A DNA stretch of 64,000 bases, taken from NCBI RefSeq assembly GCF_004421105.1, contig NZ_CP038033.1:3057659-3121658 (forward strand). The letters run 5' to 3'. Positions 17,271-29,286 of the stretch are shown here, piece by piece. The notes beneath the pieces were generated by a model. That model was not told the origin of the DNA. It did not search any database and saw only the letters and a program-made list of their open reading frames with translations. The position numbers were made by a program, and so were the translations under genes. The stretch comes from Nitrosococcus wardiae (lineage in GTDB: Bacteria; Pseudomonadota; Gammaproteobacteria; Nitrosococcales; Nitrosococcaceae). Numbering within the stretch: the stretch's first letter is position 1; every line of letters starts with the position of its first letter.

Positions 17271-17576
17271 TCACGTAAACGTAAAGTAACGATCAAAATC
17301 TCGTGCTTGCAGTTGCCTTTGGAGTTCTGGGCGACAATTGACTATATTGATATCGCTCTGATCCTTTCCCGTGCATTCTCTTAACATCAATAGCAAGGCA
17401 TAACCAGAATCGCGAATCATCTCAGTTTGCCCCATGTCAATAACAAATATTACATCCCTATCGCGGGCTTGTTGCGCTGCATGCCAAAACTCTTGGCATA
17501 GGGAGAAATCTAGTATCTCAGAGGTGGCCAAAGTAATCACATTCGTTTCTGTAGCGGTGCCAACGTTAAAAGACAT
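17271..17576 (-). CDS. STAS-domain protein (anti-sigma-factor-antagonist-like)
   Basis: A small cytosolic protein of about 101 residues with a STAS fold. The stretch DVIFVIDMGQTEMIRDSGYALLLMLRE corresponds to the beta-strand and helix around the phospho-acceptor site of SpoIIAA-like proteins, with Asp-Ser-Gly where DSSGL is usual. I set the start at 17576 because AAGGAGAGC lies upstream of that ATG. Such proteins bind anti-sigma kinases or regulators; no partner kinase or phosphatase gene is adjacent. The response regulator gene upstream on the same strand is a possible functional neighbour. Confidence 0.75.
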   Translation of the reverse strand: MSFNVGTATETNVITLATSEILDFSLCQEFWHAAQQARDRDVIFVIDMGQTEMIRDSGYALLLMLRECTGKDQSDINIVNCRPELQRQLQARDFDRYFTFT

Positions 17577-17800
17577 AGCAGGCTCTCCTTGGTTCAATAG
17601 GCGAGGGAATTGCTGCTGCAACATCAGTACCTCCCTTTATTCTGAACTGCTTCGCACTACAAAATATAGCGCAGCATCTATTCTCTAGACCTTTAATTAA
17701 TAGGTCCGGCTAGTATCCGCCTAGTATAAATAGCTCGCTACGGGAGCTAAATAGGTAATTCTACTTATTACGAAGAACCATTTTCGGGCCTGCAACCCGT

Positions 17801-18418
17801 CTATGAGGAACGTCGGAGCTTTAGAACAAGGCGTGCTAATTCAGTAGCACGCCTTACTCTCATCTTAGCCATAATCCGGGCACGGTGGATTTCCACAGTA
17901 CGGATGCTAACCCCCAACTCGGCAGCGATCACCTTATTGAGCTTTCCCTCGATTACCTGGTTGAGGACATCCCTTTCTCTAGGAGTCAGGGAAGCCAACC
18001 GTTTTTCAATGGTATCCCGTTGCGCTCGCTCGGTCCGTTTAATCTGATCTAGGCCAATAGCCTTATGAACGCACTCTAGTAAGGTCTCAAAGTTAAAGGG
18101 TTTAAGTAAAAAATCCACCGCTCCCTGCTTCACCGCCCGCACTGCCGTCGGCACGTCAGCATGACCTGTGATGAAAATAATCGGAATATCAACCTCCTGA
18201 GAGGCAAGATACTCTTGCAGCTCCAAACCTGTGCTCTCTGGCATACAAACATCTAAAACAACACAGCCAGGCTGGTTAGGCTCGTAGGCTCTGAGAAAAG
18301 CGTTGACAGATTCGCAGCACTTTACACGATAACCCACTGAGTGGAGTGACAGACCCAATGAGTCTCTAACCGCAAAGTCATCATCGACAATAAACACCAC
18401 AGGTTCACGTGTAGCCAT
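17801..18418 (-). CDS. FixJ/NarL-type response regulator, orphan
   Basis: A two-domain response regulator. The receiver domain (residues about 5-125) begins VVFIVDDDFAVRDSL, has the phospho-acceptor Asp in VVLDVCMPE and the conserved Lys in LLKPF. A linker leads to a LuxR-type helix-turn-helix with LTPRERDVLNQVIEGKLNKVIAAELGVSIRTVEIHRARIM. The order and the TxxADV/AVKxGAxDFLLKPF spacing resemble FixJ and TtrR. I prefer ATG 18418; an upstream TTG would add ten residues. No histidine kinase gene is adjacent, so it is an orphan. It is followed downstream by the STAS gene. Confidence 0.9.
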   Translation of the reverse strand: MATREPVVFIVDDDFAVRDSLGLSLHSVGYRVKCCESVNAFLRAYEPNQPGCVVLDVCMPESTGLELQEYLASQEVDIPIIFITGHADVPTAVRAVKQGAVDFLLKPFNFETLLECVHKAIGLDQIKRTERAQRDTIEKRLASLTPRERDVLNQVIEGKLNKVIAAELGVSIRTVEIHRARIMAKMRVRRATELARLVLKLRRSS

Positions 18419-18498
18419 GCCTAAGCTTTCATAGGGGATCACCTTCAATTCTTAGGGAGACCAATGGAGACTATCGTTCTCCCTCGGGGTTAACCTGC

Positions 18499-20400
18499 TT
18501 AACCTGCTACTGTCAAGAGTAAATTATTTAAACGTTTAACAAATAGGGCAGGTTCTTCAAGACGCCCTCCCTCAGCAAGTAAAGCTTGTTCAAACAAAAG
18601 GTTAGCCCAATCATCGAAGCCTTCTTCCGTCTCCTCCCCTTTAAGGCGAACAATAATGGGGTGGGTTGGATTTAGTTCAAGAATCGGCTGGACATGAGGC
18701 GTTTGTTGCCCTGCCTCCTTAAGGAGGCGCTCAAGATAGCCGCTTATATCATGCTGTTCAACCACTAAACAGGCCGGGGAATCCGTTAGACGATGAGTGA
18801 CTCGCACCTCCTTGACTTTGTCACCGAGGCTTTTCTGAACCTTTTCAACAAGGCCTTTAAAGTCTTCTTCAACCTCTTTTTGCTGTTGTTTTTCCTGCTT
18901 ATCCTCCAAATTGCCCAAATCCAGCTCACCTTTGGTGACCGACTGCAAGGGCTTACCTTCGAACTCAGGGAGCGATGCCACTAACCACTCATCCACCCGA
19001 TCGGAAAGCAGTAAAACCTCAACCCCCTTTTTCCGGAACACTTCCAGATGGGGGCTGCTCTTGGCAGCCAGGAAAGTATCAGCAGTGATATAGTAAATTT
19101 TTTCCTGTCCTTCTTTCACCCGCGACAGATAATCGGCCAAAGAGACAGTTTGCTCGTCACTGTCATGATAAGTGGAAGCAAAACGTAATAGCCTGGCAAT
19201 CTGCTCCCGGTTATTGGGATCTTCACCAGGTCCTTCTTTCATGACCTGCCCAAATTCTTTCCAAAAGCTTTGGTACTTTTGGGAGTCACGCTTAGCCATA
19301 TCCTCCAATAATCCCAGAACCTTCTTCACCGAGCCAGCGCGGATGCTATCAATCACCCTATTATTCTGGAGAATTTCACGGGAGATATTGAGGGGCAAAT
19401 CGTTGGAATCCACCACTCCCCGGACAAAGCGGAGATAGCGGGGCATTAACTGCTCGGCATCATCCATAATAAATACCCGTTGCACATAGAGCTTGATACC
19501 GTGCATACGGTCTCGGTCCCAGAGATCAAAGGGAGCTCGGGAAGGGATAAAAAGCAGAGAAGTGTACTCGAGCTTACCTTCCACGTGGTTATGGGTCCAC
19601 GCCAGCGGATCTTCAAAGTCGTGGGCGACATGTTTATAGAAGGCCTGATATTCTTCCTCTTTGATTTCGCTTTTAGGCAAAGCCCAAAGAGCGGTGGCTT
19701 TATTGATCTGCTCCCATTCTTCCTGCTCATCTTCCTTCTTGTCGCCCCCACTTTCCTGCTTCATTTCAATGGGTAAGTCAATGTGATCTGAGTACTTAGT
19801 GACAATATGGCGCAAACGCCAACCATCTAAAAATTCCTCCTCCCCTTCCCGCAGGTGGAGAGTCACCTGGGTCCCGCGAGACGCTTTCTCTATGGTCTCA
19901 ATGGTATAATCGCCCTCACCTCTCGATTCCCAGCGTACGCCGTGCTCCGGACCCACCCCTGCCCGCCGGGTTTCCAAAACCACCTTGTCAGCGACAATGA
20001 AGGCAGAATAGAAACCCACGCCAAATTGCCCGATAAGATGCGCATCTTTAGCCTGATCGCCGGAAAGAGCTTCCAAAAAGGCCCGGGTGCCCGACTTGGC
20101 AATCGTGCCGATATTATCAACAACCTCCTGGCGCCCCATGCCAATGCCGTTATCGGTGATAGTGATGGTTCGCTTGTCTTTGTCATAGCTGAGGCGAATA
20201 CGGAGGGTACTATCATCCTCGTAAAGCGCATCATCAGTGAGCGCTTCGAAACGCAGCTTATCAGCCGCATCAGCCGCGTTAGAGATTAACTCCCGCAGGA
20301 AAATCTCCTTGTTACTATACAAAGAATGGATCATGAGGCTCAGCAGTTGCTTCACCTCGGTTTGGAAGCCCAAAGTTTCCTTATGGCTTGCTACAGTCAT
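18499..20400 (-). CDS. htpG: molecular chaperone HtpG (Hsp90)
   Basis: The bacterial Hsp90, an ATP-dependent cytosolic chaperone that acts with DnaK on client proteins. The N-terminal GHKL ATPase domain shows [25 protein letters not shown] and [11 protein letters not shown]. The middle domain includes [28 protein letters not shown] and the catalytic [12 protein letters not shown]-terminal dimerisation domain completes about 633 residues, matching the family. I set the start at ATG 20400, preceded by GGAGGAG at 11 bp. It is divergent from pgm with 176 bp between them. Confidence 0.97.
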   Translation of the reverse strand: MTVASHKETLGFQTEVKQLLSLMIHSLYSNKEIFLRELISNAADAADKLRFEALTDDALYEDDSTLRIRLSYDKDKRTITITDNGIGMGRQEVVDNIGTIAKSGTRAFLEALSGDQAKDAHLIGQFGVGFYSAFIVADKVVLETRRAGVGPEHGVRWESRGEGDYTIETIEKASRGTQVTLHLREGEEEFLDGWRLRHIVTKYSDHIDLPIEMKQESGGDKKEDEQEEWEQINKATALWALPKSEIKEEEYQAFYKHVAHDFEDPLAWTHNHVEGKLEYTSLLFIPSRAPFDLWDRDRMHGIKLYVQRVFIMDDAEQLMPRYLRFVRGVVDSNDLPLNISREILQNNRVIDSIRAGSVKKVLGLLEDMAKRDSQKYQSFWKEFGQVMKEGPGEDPNNREQIARLLRFASTYHDSDEQTVSLADYLSRVKEGQEKIYYITADTFLAAKSSPHLEVFRKKGVEVLLLSDRVDEWLVASLPEFEGKPLQSVTKGELDLGNLEDKQEKQQQKEVEEDFKGLVEKVQKSLGDKVKEVRVTHRLTDSPACLVVEQHDISGYLERLLKEAGQQTPHVQPILELNPTHPIIVRLKGEETEEGFDDWANLLFEQALLAEGGRLEEPALFVKRLNNLLLTVAG

Positions 20401-20453
20401 AGTATGTGGATCTCCTCCGTATAATGGAAACTGGATTGATGCCAATCAGCTAA

Positions 20454-22211
<1,758 letters not shown>

Positions 22212-22246
22212 CCCTAACAGACCACTATTACCTATGGATTAATTTT

Positions 22247-23665
22247 TTGATTAAAAAACTTTTAATTCCTAATAGAGGCGAGATCGCAGTACGTATTATC
22301 CGTGCCTGCGCCGAACTGGGCATTACTTCTGTGGTGACCTACACGGACGTGGACCGCCATGCCCTCCACGTCAAGAAAGCGGACGAAGCCTATAATGTAG
22401 GCGCAGATCCCCTGGCCGGCTACCTTAATGCCCGCCGTATCGTCGCCCTCGCCCGTGCCACCGGATGCGATGCTATCCACCCCGGCTACGGATTTTTATC
22501 CGAGAATCCCCGCTTGGCAGAGCGCTGCGAACAGTACGGGATCCGCTTTGTGGGTCCCCCCGCCCAGGTCATTCACTGCCTCGGCGACAAAATCGAAGCC
22601 CGCCATACTATGGAGGCGGCGGGCATCCCCATCGTCCCTGGCAGTCACACCAGCTTAGGGGGGTTAGAGGAAGCCCTAAGCCTTGCTGAGCAAATCGGCT
22701 ATCCCGTCATGCTGAAGGCTACCGCTGGTGGCGGTGGGCGAGGTATTCGCCGCTGTAATTCCCCCCTAGAACTAGGCCGTAATTACGAGCGGGTAGTCTC
22801 TGAAGCCCAAAAGGCCTTTGGCAGCACGGAAATCTTTTTAGAAAAATGTGTGGTTAACCCACGCCATATTGAGGTCCAGGTCCTGGCCGATCACCAAGGC
22901 CATGCCATTCACTTGTTCGAGCGGGACTGCTCTATTCAACGGCGCCACCAGAAACTGATTGAAATTGGCCCTTCTCCTCAGCTCAGCGAGAAACAACGGG
23001 CCACAATTGGCAAGCTGGCCGTTAAAGCCTGCCAGGCGGTGGGTTACCGTAATGCCGGCACAGTGGAATTTCTACTGGATGCCCAGGGCAATTTCTATTT
23101 CATGGAAATGAATACACGGCTGCAGGTGGAACACCCGGTCACCGAAGCTATCACGGGAGTAGACATCGTCCAAGAGCAACTGCGCATTGCAGCCGGTGAA
23201 TCCTTAAGCTACCGGCAAGAAGATATCCAACATCGGGGCTATGCGATGGAACTTCGCATTAATGCTGAAGATCCTAAAAATGACTTTTTGCCTAGCTTTG
23301 GCCGCATCACCCGTTACTACGCACCAGGCGGTCCAGGCGTACGCACCGATGGAGCTATTTACACCGGTTATGATTTACCCCCTTATTTCGACTCCCTGTG
23401 TGTCAAACTCACGGTTTGGGCCATGAGCTGGGAAAAATTACTCAATCGTGCCCACCAGGCCTTGCATGACATCGGTATCTATGGCGTTAAAACCACGATT
23501 CCCTATTATCGAAAAATTCTGGCCTCACCAGAGTTCCGAAGGGGAGAGTTTGATACTTCCTTCGTGGATAATCACCCGGAATTGCTGAACTACAGCGCCG
23601 ATACCCGTGAGCCGGAGCTAGCAGCCGTAGTCGCTGCAGCCATCGCCGCTCACATGGGAGCTTGA
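22247..23665 (+). CDS. pycA: pyruvate carboxylase subunit A (biotin carboxylase)
   Basis: The ATP-dependent biotin carboxylase half of a two-subunit pyruvate carboxylase. ATP-grasp features are clear: KLLIPNRGEIAVRIIRAC at the start, the glycine-rich loop TAGGGGRGIR, HIEVQVLADHQG, and the catalytic MEMNTRLQVEHPVTE. No ATG is in frame near the family start; the TTG at 22247 gives MIKKLLIPNRG and a 472-residue product, as expected. The next gene encodes a carboxyltransferase with a biotin domain 23 bp downstream, which favours pyruvate carboxylase over the AccC subunit of acetyl-CoA carboxylase. Confidence 0.9.
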   Translation: MIKKLLIPNRGEIAVRIIRACAELGITSVVTYTDVDRHALHVKKADEAYNVGADPLAGYLNARRIVALARATGCDAIHPGYGFLSENPRLAERCEQYGIRFVGPPAQVIHCLGDKIEARHTMEAAGIPIVPGSHTSLGGLEEALSLAEQIGYPVMLKATAGGGGRGIRRCNSPLELGRNYERVVSEAQKAFGSTEIFLEKCVVNPRHIEVQVLADHQGHAIHLFERDCSIQRRHQKLIEIGPSPQLSEKQRATIGKLAVKACQAVGYRNAGTVEFLLDAQGNFYFMEMNTRLQVEHPVTEAITGVDIVQEQLRIAAGESLSYRQEDIQHRGYAMELRINAEDPKNDFLPSFGRITRYYAPGGPGVRTDGAIYTGYDLPPYFDSLCVKLTVWAMSWEKLLNRAHQALHDIGIYGVKTTIPYYRKILASPEFRRGEFDTSFVDNHPELLNYSADTREPELAAVVAAAIAAHMGA

Positions 23666-23688
23666 TCTTGAGCCGAAGGAGTTGAACC

Positions 23689-25515
23689 TTGTCCCGGGTA
23701 CATATCACCGACACCATTTTGCGCGATGCCCATCAGTCCCTTATCGCCACCCGGCTCCGCACTGAGGACATGCTGCCCATCTGTCCAGAACTCGACAAAG
23801 TGGGCTACTGGTCCTTGGAAGTGTGGGGAGGAGCCACTTTCGATAGCTGTCTACGCTTTCTTAAGGAGGACCCCTGGCAACGTCTCGCCCGGTTACGGGA
23901 GGCGCTCCCCAATACCCGCCTACAGATGCTCCTGCGAGGGCAAAATCTAGTGGGCTACCGCCACTACCCAGACGATGTGGTGCAGGCCTTTGTCCAGCAG
24001 GCGGCGGCTGGGGGGATTGACGTCTTCCGAATATTTGATGCACTCAATGATTTGCGTAATCTCAGGGCTGCCATCGAGGCCGTCAAAGGCGCCGACAAGC
24101 ATGCCCAAGGGGCTATCTGTTACACGGTCAGTCCAGTCCACAATATTGCGACCTTTGTCGCTCAAGCTAAAGAACTGGAGGCGATGGGCTGCGATAGTCT
24201 TGTGATTAAGGACATGGCGGGACTTCTCACTCCTTTTGCCACCGCCGAGTTGGTCTCCGCCCTCGTGGATTCGGTGTCATTACCCCTCCACCTCCATACT
24301 CACTCTACTGCCGGACTGGCCAGCATGTGTCACCTTAAGGCGATCGAGTGCGGCTGCCGCCATATCGATACCGCCATCTCTGCCTTTGCGGGCGGCAGCA
24401 GTCATGAACCTACCGAAAGCATGGTGGCCGCCCTTAAAGACACCCCCTTTGATACGGGTTTAGATCTAGAACTCCTGCAAATGATCGGCTTTTACTTCCG
24501 GGATGTGCGCGGCAAATATGCACAATTCGAGAGCGACTATACGGGGGTGGATACCCGAGTCCAGCTCAATCAGGTACCTGGAGGAATGATTTCTAACCTG
24601 GCTAATCAACTGCGAGATCAAGGGGCGCTCACGGCCATGAATGAGGTACTTGCAGAAATTCCCCGGGTTCGCCGCGATCTGGGATATCCTCCCCTAGTGA
24701 CTCCCACTTCCCAAATCGTGGGGACCCAGGCGGTGCTTAACGTGCTGACTGGCGAGCGCTACAAGAATATTACCAACGAGGTTAAGCTCTACCTGGAAGG
24801 CCGCTATGGCCAACCTCCTGGCTCTATTAACGGCAGTGTACGCCAGCTTGCCATTGGCAACACGCCCGTCATTGAAGGACGCCCCGCCGATCTATTACCG
24901 GAAGAGATGGAACGCTTTAAGCAGGAAATCGGCGACTTGGCCCAATCAGAGGAAGATGTCCTGACCTATGCCATGTTCCCAGAAATTGGCCGAACCTTTC
25001 TGCAAGAGCGGGCTGCCGGCACCTTGCAGCCAGAGCCCCTCAACCCACCGCCTGAGCACGGCCAAAAAGGGGGCGTTCCCATTGAGTTCAATATTACTCG
25101 CCATGGCGAAACCTACAACGTTCGGGTCAGCGGCAGCGGTTTGCATCCAGACGGTCAACGCTTGTTCCATGTCTACGTGGACGGACTGCAAGAAGAGCTG
25201 TTGCTAGAAACCCTATCGGAAGCGCCCACACCCCAGGATGAAGCCACCGTTCCGGGGAAAAAGACGGGCTCCCGACCCAAAGCAACGGCACCGGGCCATG
25301 TGACCACTTCCATGCCGGGGACCATTGTGGAGGTGCTGGTAGAAACCGGCCAGCAGGTGGCCGCTAAGGAGCCGGTCTTGGTAGTCGAGGCGATGAAAAT
25401 GGAAACGGAAATCGTGGCTCCTATTGGGGGTAAAGTAACGACCCTCCATGTGGCCAAAGGGGATTACGTGACCCCAGAAGAACGACTGCTTGAGATCGAA
25501 AGCAACCCCCAATGA
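23689..25515 (+). CDS. pycB: pyruvate carboxylase subunit B (carboxyltransferase plus biotin carrier)
   Basis: Carries the carboxyltransferase domain (residues about 1-460) and a C-terminal biotinyl domain. The start DTILRDAHQSLIATR, the LHTHSTAGLA metal site and the LVIKDMAGLL block match the OadA/PycB family. A Pro/Lys-rich linker leads to the biotin site EAMKMET near residue 570. The start is a TTG at 23689 preceded by AAGGAG. Because no oxaloacetate decarboxylase beta or gamma membrane subunits are adjacent and a biotin carboxylase is, I read it as pyruvate carboxylase supplying oxaloacetate. The yceF-like gene overlaps its end by 4 bp. Confidence 0.9.
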   Translation: MSRVHITDTILRDAHQSLIATRLRTEDMLPICPELDKVGYWSLEVWGGATFDSCLRFLKEDPWQRLARLREALPNTRLQMLLRGQNLVGYRHYPDDVVQAFVQQAAAGGIDVFRIFDALNDLRNLRAAIEAVKGADKHAQGAICYTVSPVHNIATFVAQAKELEAMGCDSLVIKDMAGLLTPFATAELVSALVDSVSLPLHLHTHSTAGLASMCHLKAIECGCRHIDTAISAFAGGSSHEPTESMVAALKDTPFDTGLDLELLQMIGFYFRDVRGKYAQFESDYTGVDTRVQLNQVPGGMISNLANQLRDQGALTAMNEVLAEIPRVRRDLGYPPLVTPTSQIVGTQAVLNVLTGERYKNITNEVKLYLEGRYGQPPGSINGSVRQLAIGNTPVIEGRPADLLPEEMERFKQEIGDLAQSEEDVLTYAMFPEIGRTFLQERAAGTLQPEPLNPPPEHGQKGGVPIEFNITRHGETYNVRVSGSGLHPDGQRLFHVYVDGLQEELLLETLSEAPTPQDEATVPGKKTGSRPKATAPGHVTTSMPGTIVEVLVETGQQVAAKEPVLVVEAMKMETEIVAPIGGKVTTLHVAKGDYVTPEERLLEIESNPQ

Positions 25516-26102
25516 GTTTAGCGTCTCCGACCCTCGTCCTCGCCTCGAGTTCTCCCTATCGGGCCGCCTTGCTAGAACGCTTGGGCTTGCCTTTTGAGAC
25601 CGGCGCTCCCCACATTGATGAAGCGCCTCTACCCCAAGAACAGCCCGAGCAATTAGTGGCCCGCCTAGCGGAGGCTAAAGCACGGGCGGTAGGGGCTGAA
25701 TTTCCCCATGCTTTGGTCATTGGTTCCGATCAAGTGGCGGTTCTGGATGAACAGATTCTGGGAAAGCCAAGGACCCACGAACGGGCTTTGCAACAACTGC
25801 GGGCTGCCTCAGGACGGGAGCTGATCTTTTATACTGGGCTTTGTCTATTCAATACTACCACTGGTAAAGCCAAAACCACTGTTGAACCCTTTCGGGTTCA
25901 ATTTCGCCCACTCACGGAAAAACAGATAAAGCACTATCTTCAACGGGAGCGTCCTTATCAGTGTGCCGGGAGTTTCCAATCCGAGGGATTGGGAATCGCC
26001 CTTTTCAAATGCCTTCAAGGAGACGACCCAAACACCTTGATTGGCCTCCCCCTCATTCGTTTGACCGAACTGCTGGAACAAGAAGGCTATCCGGTTTTAT
26101 AA
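25512..26102 (+). CDS. yceF: Maf/YceF-type nucleoside triphosphate pyrophosphatase
   Basis: A cytosolic housecleaning pyrophosphatase that hydrolyses modified nucleotides; the YceF subgroup prefers 7-methyl-GTP. Features are LVLASSSPYRAALLERLGLPF, VIGSDQVAVL (catalytic Asp), the C-terminal SFQSEGLGI and the GDDPNTLIGLPLI signature that separates YceF-like from Maf/YhdE-like proteins. Length 196 is normal. The ATG overlaps the stop of pycB by four bases (ATGA), indicating coupling. The gene is convergent with rsmA, with six bases between the stop codons. Confidence 0.88.
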   Translation: MSLASPTLVLASSSPYRAALLERLGLPFETGAPHIDEAPLPQEQPEQLVARLAEAKARAVGAEFPHALVIGSDQVAVLDEQILGKPRTHERALQQLRAASGRELIFYTGLCLFNTTTGKAKTTVEPFRVQFRPLTEKQIKHYLQRERPYQCAGSFQSEGLGIALFKCLQGDDPNTLIGLPLIRLTELLEQEGYPVL

Positions 26103-26108
26103 AACGAC

Positions 26109-26906
26109 CTATTGATGCTCTAGCCAATAACGGGTCAGAGCAAGATACTGTTCCAAATCCACCGTCTCCGGCCGCTGCCGGGGATCCATTCCAAGAATTT
26201 TTAAATCGGCGGAACCCAAGAGGCCCTTGAGGGCATTGGCCAGAGTCTTACGCCGCTGGGAAAAGGCCTGGGAAACCACCCGATTGAGAGCGGCGTGGGG
26301 AATTTCCGGTGCCAGGGATGGTCGGCAGGGTTTCAAGCGCACCACCATCGAATCCACCTTTGGTGGGGGCATAAAAGCTCCAGGTTTCACCGTGAATAAG
26401 GGTTCGACCCCACAATAAAACTGCACCATCACGCTCAAGCGTCCGTAATCCTTACCCCCAGGTTTGGCGGCCAACCGAACTACCACTTCCCGTTGTAGCA
26501 TAAAATGCATGTCCTCCAAGACCTCGACCTGGGCCAATAGGTGAAACAACAAGGGGGTTGAGATGTTATAGGGTAAATTGCCCACCACCCGCAGGCGCTG
26601 GTTCTGCTCCCGAACAAGGGCACGAAAATCAAAGGCTAAGGCGTCCACATTATGCAGGCGTAAATCCCCTTCCGAGGCGCAGCTTTCGACCAGGTAGGCC
26701 GCTAAATCCCGATCTAACTCAATCGCTTCAAGATGCCCCAGGCCACGAAGCAGAGGAAGAGTCAAGGCCCCTTGACCCGGGCCAATCTCCACCATTAACT
26801 CGCCCGATTGGGGATGAATAACTCTGAGCAGGCGATCAATAACCTGTTTATCATGGAGGAAATGCTGCCCAAAGCGCTTGCGCGCCTGGTAGCCTGGAAT
26901 ATTCAT
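26109..26906 (-). CDS. rsmA: 16S rRNA dimethyladenosine transferase (KsgA)
   Basis: Dimethylates two adjacent adenosines near the 3' end of 16S rRNA during 30S maturation. The N-terminus [19 protein letters not shown], the SAM-binding [14 protein letters not shown] and the catalytic [15 protein letters not shown] are all canonical. The C-terminal helical domain with [21 protein letters not shown] completes 265 residues. Its start overlaps the end of pdxA by four bases. It is the last visible gene of the lptD-surA-pdxA-rsmA operon; the apaG/apaH genes that follow in E. coli are absent here. Confidence 0.96.
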   Translation of the reverse strand: MNIPGYQARKRFGQHFLHDKQVIDRLLRVIHPQSGELMVEIGPGQGALTLPLLRGLGHLEAIELDRDLAAYLVESCASEGDLRLHNVDALAFDFRALVREQNQRLRVVGNLPYNISTPLLFHLLAQVEVLEDMHFMLQREVVVRLAAKPGGKDYGRLSVMVQFYCGVEPLFTVKPGAFMPPPKVDSMVVRLKPCRPSLAPEIPHAALNRVVSQAFSQRRKTLANALKGLLGSADLKILGMDPRQRPETVDLEQYLALTRYWLEHQ

Positions 26907-27895
26907 TGTCTCTTTGCCAGTTCCAAGGCGGCCTTGACAGCTGCCTCCAGACTGCCGCTATCCACCGGGCCGCTGCCGGCAAGGTCTAAGGCTGTGCCAT
27001 GATCCACCGAAGTGCGAATAATCGGCAATCCCAAAGTAATATTAACTGCCTGCCCAAAGCCCAGATGCTTAAGCACAGGCAATCCCTGGTCATGATACAT
27101 GGCGAGCACCGCATCCGCATTTTCCAAGTAGCGAGGCACAAATACCGTATCCGCGGGTAATGGTCCCAAAAGTTGCATTCCCTCCGCCGCCCGCAAGGTT
27201 TCCAGGACCGGCTCGATGATCTCGATTTCCTCCCGCCCCAAATGCCCCCCCTCTCCTGCATGGGGATTCAGTCCACAGACTAAAATACGGGGCTCGGGGA
27301 TTCCGAAGCGCTGCTTCAAATCACGATGCAATATCCGCAGGGTACCTTCTAGGCTCTGGGGGGTAATAGCAGCACTGACCTCACGCAGGGGTAAATGGGT
27401 GGTGGCTAAGGCGACCCGCAACCCAGGAGTTGCCAGCATCATCACAACTTGGGGGCTATTACAAAGCCCGGCCAGAAACTCGGTATGGCCGGTAAAAGCC
27501 ATTCCCGCCTGATTGATCACCCCTTTATGGACGGGACCGGTAACCAAAGCGGCAAATTCTCCCTGCAAACATCCCGCCACAGAGCGCCGCAAGCCGTCCA
27601 AGACGTAAGCTCCGTTAGCAGGGGACAGACGGCCTGGAGTCACTGGCGCAGGGGCCTGCAGCGGTAGTATTTTCAGCCTCCCGGGTATCCCCGGCTCCGG
27701 CGGCTGGGCGGGATCATAGGGATCAAGGGCTAGCGCTAGCCCCCGCTGTCGTGCGCGCTGAGTAAGGACCTCGGGGTCGGCCACCACCACCAGTTCATAT
27801 TCCCGCCGGTGGCGGGCCAACTGGATCGAGATATCGGGGCCAATTCCAGCAGGTTCACCAGGAGTGAGCACCAGCCGCAGACAGGGCATAGTCAT
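26903..27895 (-). CDS. pdxA: 4-hydroxythreonine-4-phosphate dehydrogenase
   Basis: An NAD-dependent cytosolic enzyme of the DXP-dependent pyridoxal 5'-phosphate pathway. Visible family blocks are [13 protein letters not shown] at the start, [44 protein letters not shown] and the C-terminal [39 protein letters not shown] with the metal-binding histidines. I prefer the ATG at 27895; an upstream TTG would add four residues. It sits between surA and rsmA, with a 4-bp overlap to rsmA, as in many gammaproteobacteria. Confidence 0.95.
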   Translation of the reverse strand: MTMPCLRLVLTPGEPAGIGPDISIQLARHRREYELVVVADPEVLTQRARQRGLALALDPYDPAQPPEPGIPGRLKILPLQAPAPVTPGRLSPANGAYVLDGLRRSVAGCLQGEFAALVTGPVHKGVINQAGMAFTGHTEFLAGLCNSPQVVMMLATPGLRVALATTHLPLREVSAAITPQSLEGTLRILHRDLKQRFGIPEPRILVCGLNPHAGEGGHLGREEIEIIEPVLETLRAAEGMQLLGPLPADTVFVPRYLENADAVLAMYHDQGLPVLKHLGFGQAVNITLGLPIIRTSVDHGTALDLAGSGPVDSGSLEAAVKAALELAKRQ

Positions 27896-27913
27896 AGGGA
27901 AAGACAACGTCCT

Positions 27914-29191
27914 TCAGCTATCCAGACGATATTCCACATAGGCCTCATCCCGGAGCTGCCGCAACCAATTTTCCAATTCTTCTTCGATTTTACGCTGGCG
28001 AATCTCCATCCGAGCCCGATTCCGATTGAATTCCTCAGTCATGTTTTGCTGCCGCCGGTCCAGCACTTGAACCACATGCCAACCAAATTGAGTCCTGAAA
28101 GGTTCGCTGATCTCCCCCGGGTCCAGGGACATCATCACTTCTTCGAAGCGGGGGATCATCTGGCCCGGACTAATCCAACCCAGATCACCCCCTTTTAAGG
28201 CGCTGGCTTTGTCATCGGAATGGGCTTGTGCCAGTTCAGAAAAATCATCCCCCTGAAAAGCTCGCTGGCGCAACTGGCCAAGGCGTAACTGAGCATCCCG
28301 ATTGCTGGTCAGTTCGTCGGTACGAACAAGAATATGGCGAGCATGCGTCTGAGTCACAACCTGTTGCTCTTCCCCTCGGCGATCCAGAAGCTTGACGATA
28401 TGGAAGCCGCTGGGACTGCGAATTAATTCGCTTATCTCACCTACTTGAAGTTTGGGGACCACATCAACGAACAAGGTCGGGAGCTGACCCATTTTGCGCC
28501 AACCCAGACTACCTCCTTCCAAGGCTTGTTGCCCATCGGAATAGGCGATTGCCGCCTTCTCGAAATCCGTTCCCTCCCGCAACTGATGCAATAATTGTCC
28601 CCCCCTAGTCCGAGCCGCCTGGAGCTGTTCTGGAGAGGCCGCTTCAGGCACTGCAACCAAAATATGGGCCAATTGGTATTGAACGTCTTGATTGCCTTGT
28701 TTTCTCTGGGTTGTCAAAAAATTATCGATCTCCGCCTCGCTCACGGTCACACGATCGTTAACCTCCCGCTTATGGAGCTGAGAAATGATCAACTCCCTGC
28801 GAATATTTTCGCGAAAAGAAGGAAAGTCATAACCATCTTGTTCTAAGACATCACGAAACTGGCTAAGAGTTAGCCCGTTATCCTCAGCGATTCGGCGCAA
28901 GGCCTGATTGAGAGTTTCATCACCGACGCGGATGCCGGTACGTGCGGCCAACTGCAACTGCAACTGTTGCATCACCAGCCGCTCTAACACCTGCTGCTCT
29001 AGCATATAATCTGGCGGGAGCGACGTTCCCTTGACCACCAACTGTTCTTGAACCGTATGGACCATCTGGTCCAATTCGCTTTTCAGTACGACTTCTTCAT
29101 TCACTACCGCCACAATACGATCGAGAATGGTCGCCCCAAAACTCCCCATAGACCAAGATAGAGCAAGGACAGCAACGAGCAATCTTCGCAT
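27914..29191 (-). CDS. surA: periplasmic chaperone/peptidyl-prolyl isomerase SurA
   Basis: Escorts outer-membrane proteins across the periplasm. A signal peptide (RRLLVAVLALSWSMGSFGA) precedes the SurA N-terminal chaperone region with LDRIVAVVNEEVVLKSELD. Two parvulin rotamase domains follow, near residues 170-270 (VQYQLAHILVAVP) and 280-380 (HARHILVRTDE). A C-terminal helix ends the 425-residue protein. It lies 95 bp downstream of lptD, which encodes one of its known clients in E. coli, and just upstream of pdxA. Confidence 0.95.
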   Translation of the reverse strand: MRRLLVAVLALSWSMGSFGATILDRIVAVVNEEVVLKSELDQMVHTVQEQLVVKGTSLPPDYMLEQQVLERLVMQQLQLQLAARTGIRVGDETLNQALRRIAEDNGLTLSQFRDVLEQDGYDFPSFRENIRRELIISQLHKREVNDRVTVSEAEIDNFLTTQRKQGNQDVQYQLAHILVAVPEAASPEQLQAARTRGGQLLHQLREGTDFEKAAIAYSDGQQALEGGSLGWRKMGQLPTLFVDVVPKLQVGEISELIRSPSGFHIVKLLDRRGEEQQVVTQTHARHILVRTDELTSNRDAQLRLGQLRQRAFQGDDFSELAQAHSDDKASALKGGDLGWISPGQMIPRFEEVMMSLDPGEISEPFRTQFGWHVVQVLDRRQQNMTEEFNRNRARMEIRQRKIEEELENWLRQLRDEAYVEYRLDS

Positions 29192-29286
29192 AGCTACTCC
29201 ATCAGCTTCACAGTGGGATTAACAGCAAAACTTTACCTGTATATGATTGCACATTCATGCGCTGTGCGCACGAAAGAGACTGCCAG

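Noticed and set aside
19855-20289. 144-codon open frame on the plus strand
   Set aside because: Antisense to the htpG ATPase domain; composition is that of a shadow frame.
23689-25515. oxaloacetate decarboxylase alpha subunit (sodium pump)
   Set aside because: No beta or gamma membrane subunits adjoin and a biotin carboxylase precedes it, so pyruvate carboxylase subunit B is the better reading.
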